DNA from: Microbacterium sp. LKL04
Lineage (GTDB): Bacteria; Actinomycetota; Actinomycetes; Actinomycetales; Microbacteriaceae
Assembly: GCF_900102005.1 (NCBI RefSeq)
Contig: NZ_LT627736.1
Location: forward strand, 248,001-312,000
Direction of reading: 5' to 3'
Length of the DNA stretch: 64,000 nt
Within the stretch, counting starts at the first letter, position 1; each line of letters begins with the position of its first letter. The translations under genes and the position numbers were made by a program. Below the pieces are notes generated by a model. The model was given only the letters and a program-made list of their open reading frames with translations. It did no database searches and was not told the DNA's origin. Positions 62,436-64,000 of this stretch are shown in pieces.

Positions 62436-63311
62436 TCAGCCTTTGACGGCACCGGAGAGGGCGAAGGAGCCCCCGAGGCCGCGGGTGACGATGAGGTAGA
62501 GGCCGAGTACGGGGATCGAGTACAGCAGCGAGTACGCGGCCAGACGTCCATAGGCGACCGTGCCGTACTGGCCGAAGAACGAGTAGATGGAGACAGCCGC
62601 GGGCTGCCAGTCGGGGGTCAGCAGGAGAACGAACGGGACGAAGAAGTTGCCCCATGCCTGCAGGAACACGAAGACGAAGACGACGCTGAGCGCCGGGCGC
62701 ATGAGCGGGACGACGACAGTGAGGAGCGCGCGCATGGCGCTCGCCCCATCGACCCACGCGGCCTCTTCGAGGCTCACCGGGACCGAGTCCATGAAGTTCT
62801 TCGTCATCCACAGTGCCATCGGCAGTGCGCTCGCGGCGAGGAACAGGGCGACCGCCCACGGCTGATTGATGAGCCGCATCTGCACGAACAGGCTGTAGAC
62901 GGGGACCATGATCGCCGTGATCGGCAGGCAGCTCGCGAACAGCACCGAGTAGAGGAACGGAGCATTGAAGCGGGACCGGTAGCGCGAGAGCGGATAGGCG
63001 GCGAGGACGGATGCCACGACCGTCACCGCTGCCGCGCCGGTCGACAGCAACAGGCTGTTCAGGAGCGGGCGCAGCGTCAATTCGGGGGTCAGGACGTCCG
63101 TGAAGTTGTCGAGGGTGGGTTCCGCGGGCCACGCGACCTGGTAGGTCGCGGCGGAATCGATCGAGGCCAGGACGACCCAGGCGAGCGGCGCGGCGAAGAT
63201 CACGCCGATCACCACGAGGACGAGGTTCGCCCAGAACCGCGTCGCTCCGCGCCGCGGCGACGCGATGCTGGCTGCGAGCGGGGACCGACGAGGTGGCGTC
63301 GCCACGCTCAC
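62436..63311 (-). CDS. CUT1 sugar ABC transporter, permease 2 (MalG-like)
   Basis: This 291-residue, six-helix membrane protein has the coupling motif EEAAWVDGASAMRALLTVV. It forms the sugar channel with the next permease. GTG 63311 overlaps the upstream stop as GTGA. It is 47 bp before the alpha-mannosidase gene, so the transporter probably supplies that enzyme. No ATPase is seen; a shared MsiK-like subunit is probable. Confidence 0.93.
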   Translation of the reverse strand: MSVATPPRRSPLAASIASPRRGATRFWANLVLVVIGVIFAAPLAWVVLASIDSAATYQVAWPAEPTLDNFTDVLTPELTLRPLLNSLLLSTGAAAVTVVASVLAAYPLSRYRSRFNAPFLYSVLFASCLPITAIMVPVYSLFVQMRLINQPWAVALFLAASALPMALWMTKNFMDSVPVSLEEAAWVDGASAMRALLTVVVPLMRPALSVVFVFVFLQAWGNFFVPFVLLLTPDWQPAAVSIYSFFGQYGTVAYGRLAAYSLLYSIPVLGLYLIVTRGLGGSFALSGAVKG

Positions 63312-64000
63312 GAGACGCTCCCTCGGCGGCGCAGCGACAGGACGTAGGCGAGCGAGAACACCGCGCCCAGAGCCAGCATGACGATCGCGATGGCGTTCCC
63401 GTAACCGATGTCCCCGAACGAGAACGCCTGCGAATAGGCGAACACCGGGAGCGTGGCGGACAGGTCGCCCGGCCCGCCCTTCGTCATGACCCAGATGAGC
63501 GTGAACACCGACAGCGTCTGGAGCGTCGTCAGGAGCAGGTTGGTGAAGATGGTGCCCGTGATCATGGGGAGCGTGATGAACCGCAGCCGCTGCCACGCCC
63601 CCGCGCCGTCGATCATCGCCGACTCGGTGACCTCGGGCGGGACGTCATCGAGGGCGGCTCGGTAGATCAGCATCGAGAACGCCGTCCCTCGCCACGTGTT
63701 CGCGAGGATGATCGCGAGCATCGGCAGCGCGTACAGCCAGTTCGGTCCGGCCACCCCGATGAGCGACAGCGCCCCGTTGAGGGTGCCGTCTGCCGACAGG
63801 AAGGCGTACCCGACGAAGGCTGCCACGATCTCGGGGAGCACCCACGCGGTCACGACGATCACCCCGACGGTGCCTGCGACGGCAGGGCTCCCGGCCCGGA
63901 AGAGGACCGCCAGCAGGAGTCCGAGCACGTTCTGGCCGATGATCGCCGACCCCACGACGAAGAGCACGGTCAACAGCACCGAGAGGGGGAGGACCGGGTC
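63308..64000 (-). CDS. CUT1 sugar ABC transporter, permease 1 (MalF-like, partial)
   Basis: The open frame runs to the right edge without a stop, and 231 codons are present. The C-terminal part of a MalF-like permease is seen, with EVTESAMIDGAGAWQRLRFI as the coupling motif and the last helices following. The N-terminus, and probably the binding-protein gene, lie outside the window. Its stop overlaps the next permease start as GTGA. Confidence 0.9.
   Translation of the reverse strand, partial: DPVLPLSVLLTVLFVVGSAIIGQNVLGLLLAVLFRAGSPAVAGTVGVIVVTAWVLPEIVAAFVGYAFLSADGTLNGALSLIGVAGPNWLYALPMLAIILANTWRGTAFSMLIYRAALDDVPPEVTESAMIDGAGAWQRLRFITLPMITGTIFTNLLLTTLQTLSVFTLIWVMTKGGPGDLSATLPVFAYSQAFSFGDIGYGNAIAIVMLALGAVFSLAYVLSLRRRGSVS

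Overview
The window is a stretch of high-GC chromosome from an actinobacterium, most likely Microbacteriaceae and close to Microbacterium. This rests on the GC-rich third codon positions, the many GTG starts, the actinobacterial NusG with a long acidic N-terminus, the many apparently leaderless genes (a -10 hexamer 6-7 nt before the start codon), and gene content typical of Microbacterium. The taxon is inferred from style and content; no rRNA gene is present.

Layout. 1-3410: an HSP90-family chaperone translationally coupled to a TPR-like protein that runs off the left edge. 3624-6444: the classic tRNA-Trp/secE/nusG/rplK/rplA block, with hairpin terminators. 6518-11303: a nitronate monooxygenase, a polar amino acid ABC importer, and an acylphosphatase coupled to a quinone oxidoreductase. 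11450-14440: a drug-efflux MFS pump with its MarR regulator behind a triple TTGA-N6-TCAA operator, then a lone YqaJ-type nuclease. 14504-21956: a ribose-type sugar importer with a ROK regulator, divergent from a binding-protein/dehydrogenase/isomerase operon. 21957-22595: a gene-poor spacer with a foldable element, a frameshifted gene remnant, and the promoter and attenuator leader of rplJ. 22596-23515: rplJ-rplL. 23597-28649: a LacI-controlled CUT1 sugar importer. 28717-36596: DUF305/DUF3105 membrane proteins, a PAP2 phosphatase, a HerA-like ATPase coupled to a GNAT, an MHS transporter, and a fused NAD(P)-binding/SRPBCC-like protein. 36600-42390: cydABDC for cytochrome bd oxidase. 42497-46741: a secreted cell-wall-binding/beta-lactamase-like/SH3 fusion, a cysteine-cluster HTH regulator beside a DUF427 gene, and a HAD phosphatase. 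46813-51470: a complete iron-siderophore import and reduction operon behind a DtxR/IdeR-like box. 51437-59388: small redox and stress genes (LLM flavoprotein, QorB/QorR-like pair, aldo/keto reductase, TetR with an SDR, TrhO, winged-helix protein). 59395-64000: a GH38 alpha-mannosidase with two CUT1 permease genes, the last cut by the right edge.

The three non-iron ABC importers with a visible binding-protein gene each carry a strong hairpin just after that gene, probably setting binding protein above permease. The heptamer GGATGCC/GGCATCC is strikingly frequent across the window and forms the core of three long palindromic terminators.

No CRISPR array, insertion sequence, prophage or rRNA operon was seen. 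The best candidates for something under-described are the HSP90-TPR coupled pair, the foldable element and gene remnant upstream of rplJ, the trimodular secreted protein, and the GGATGCC signature.
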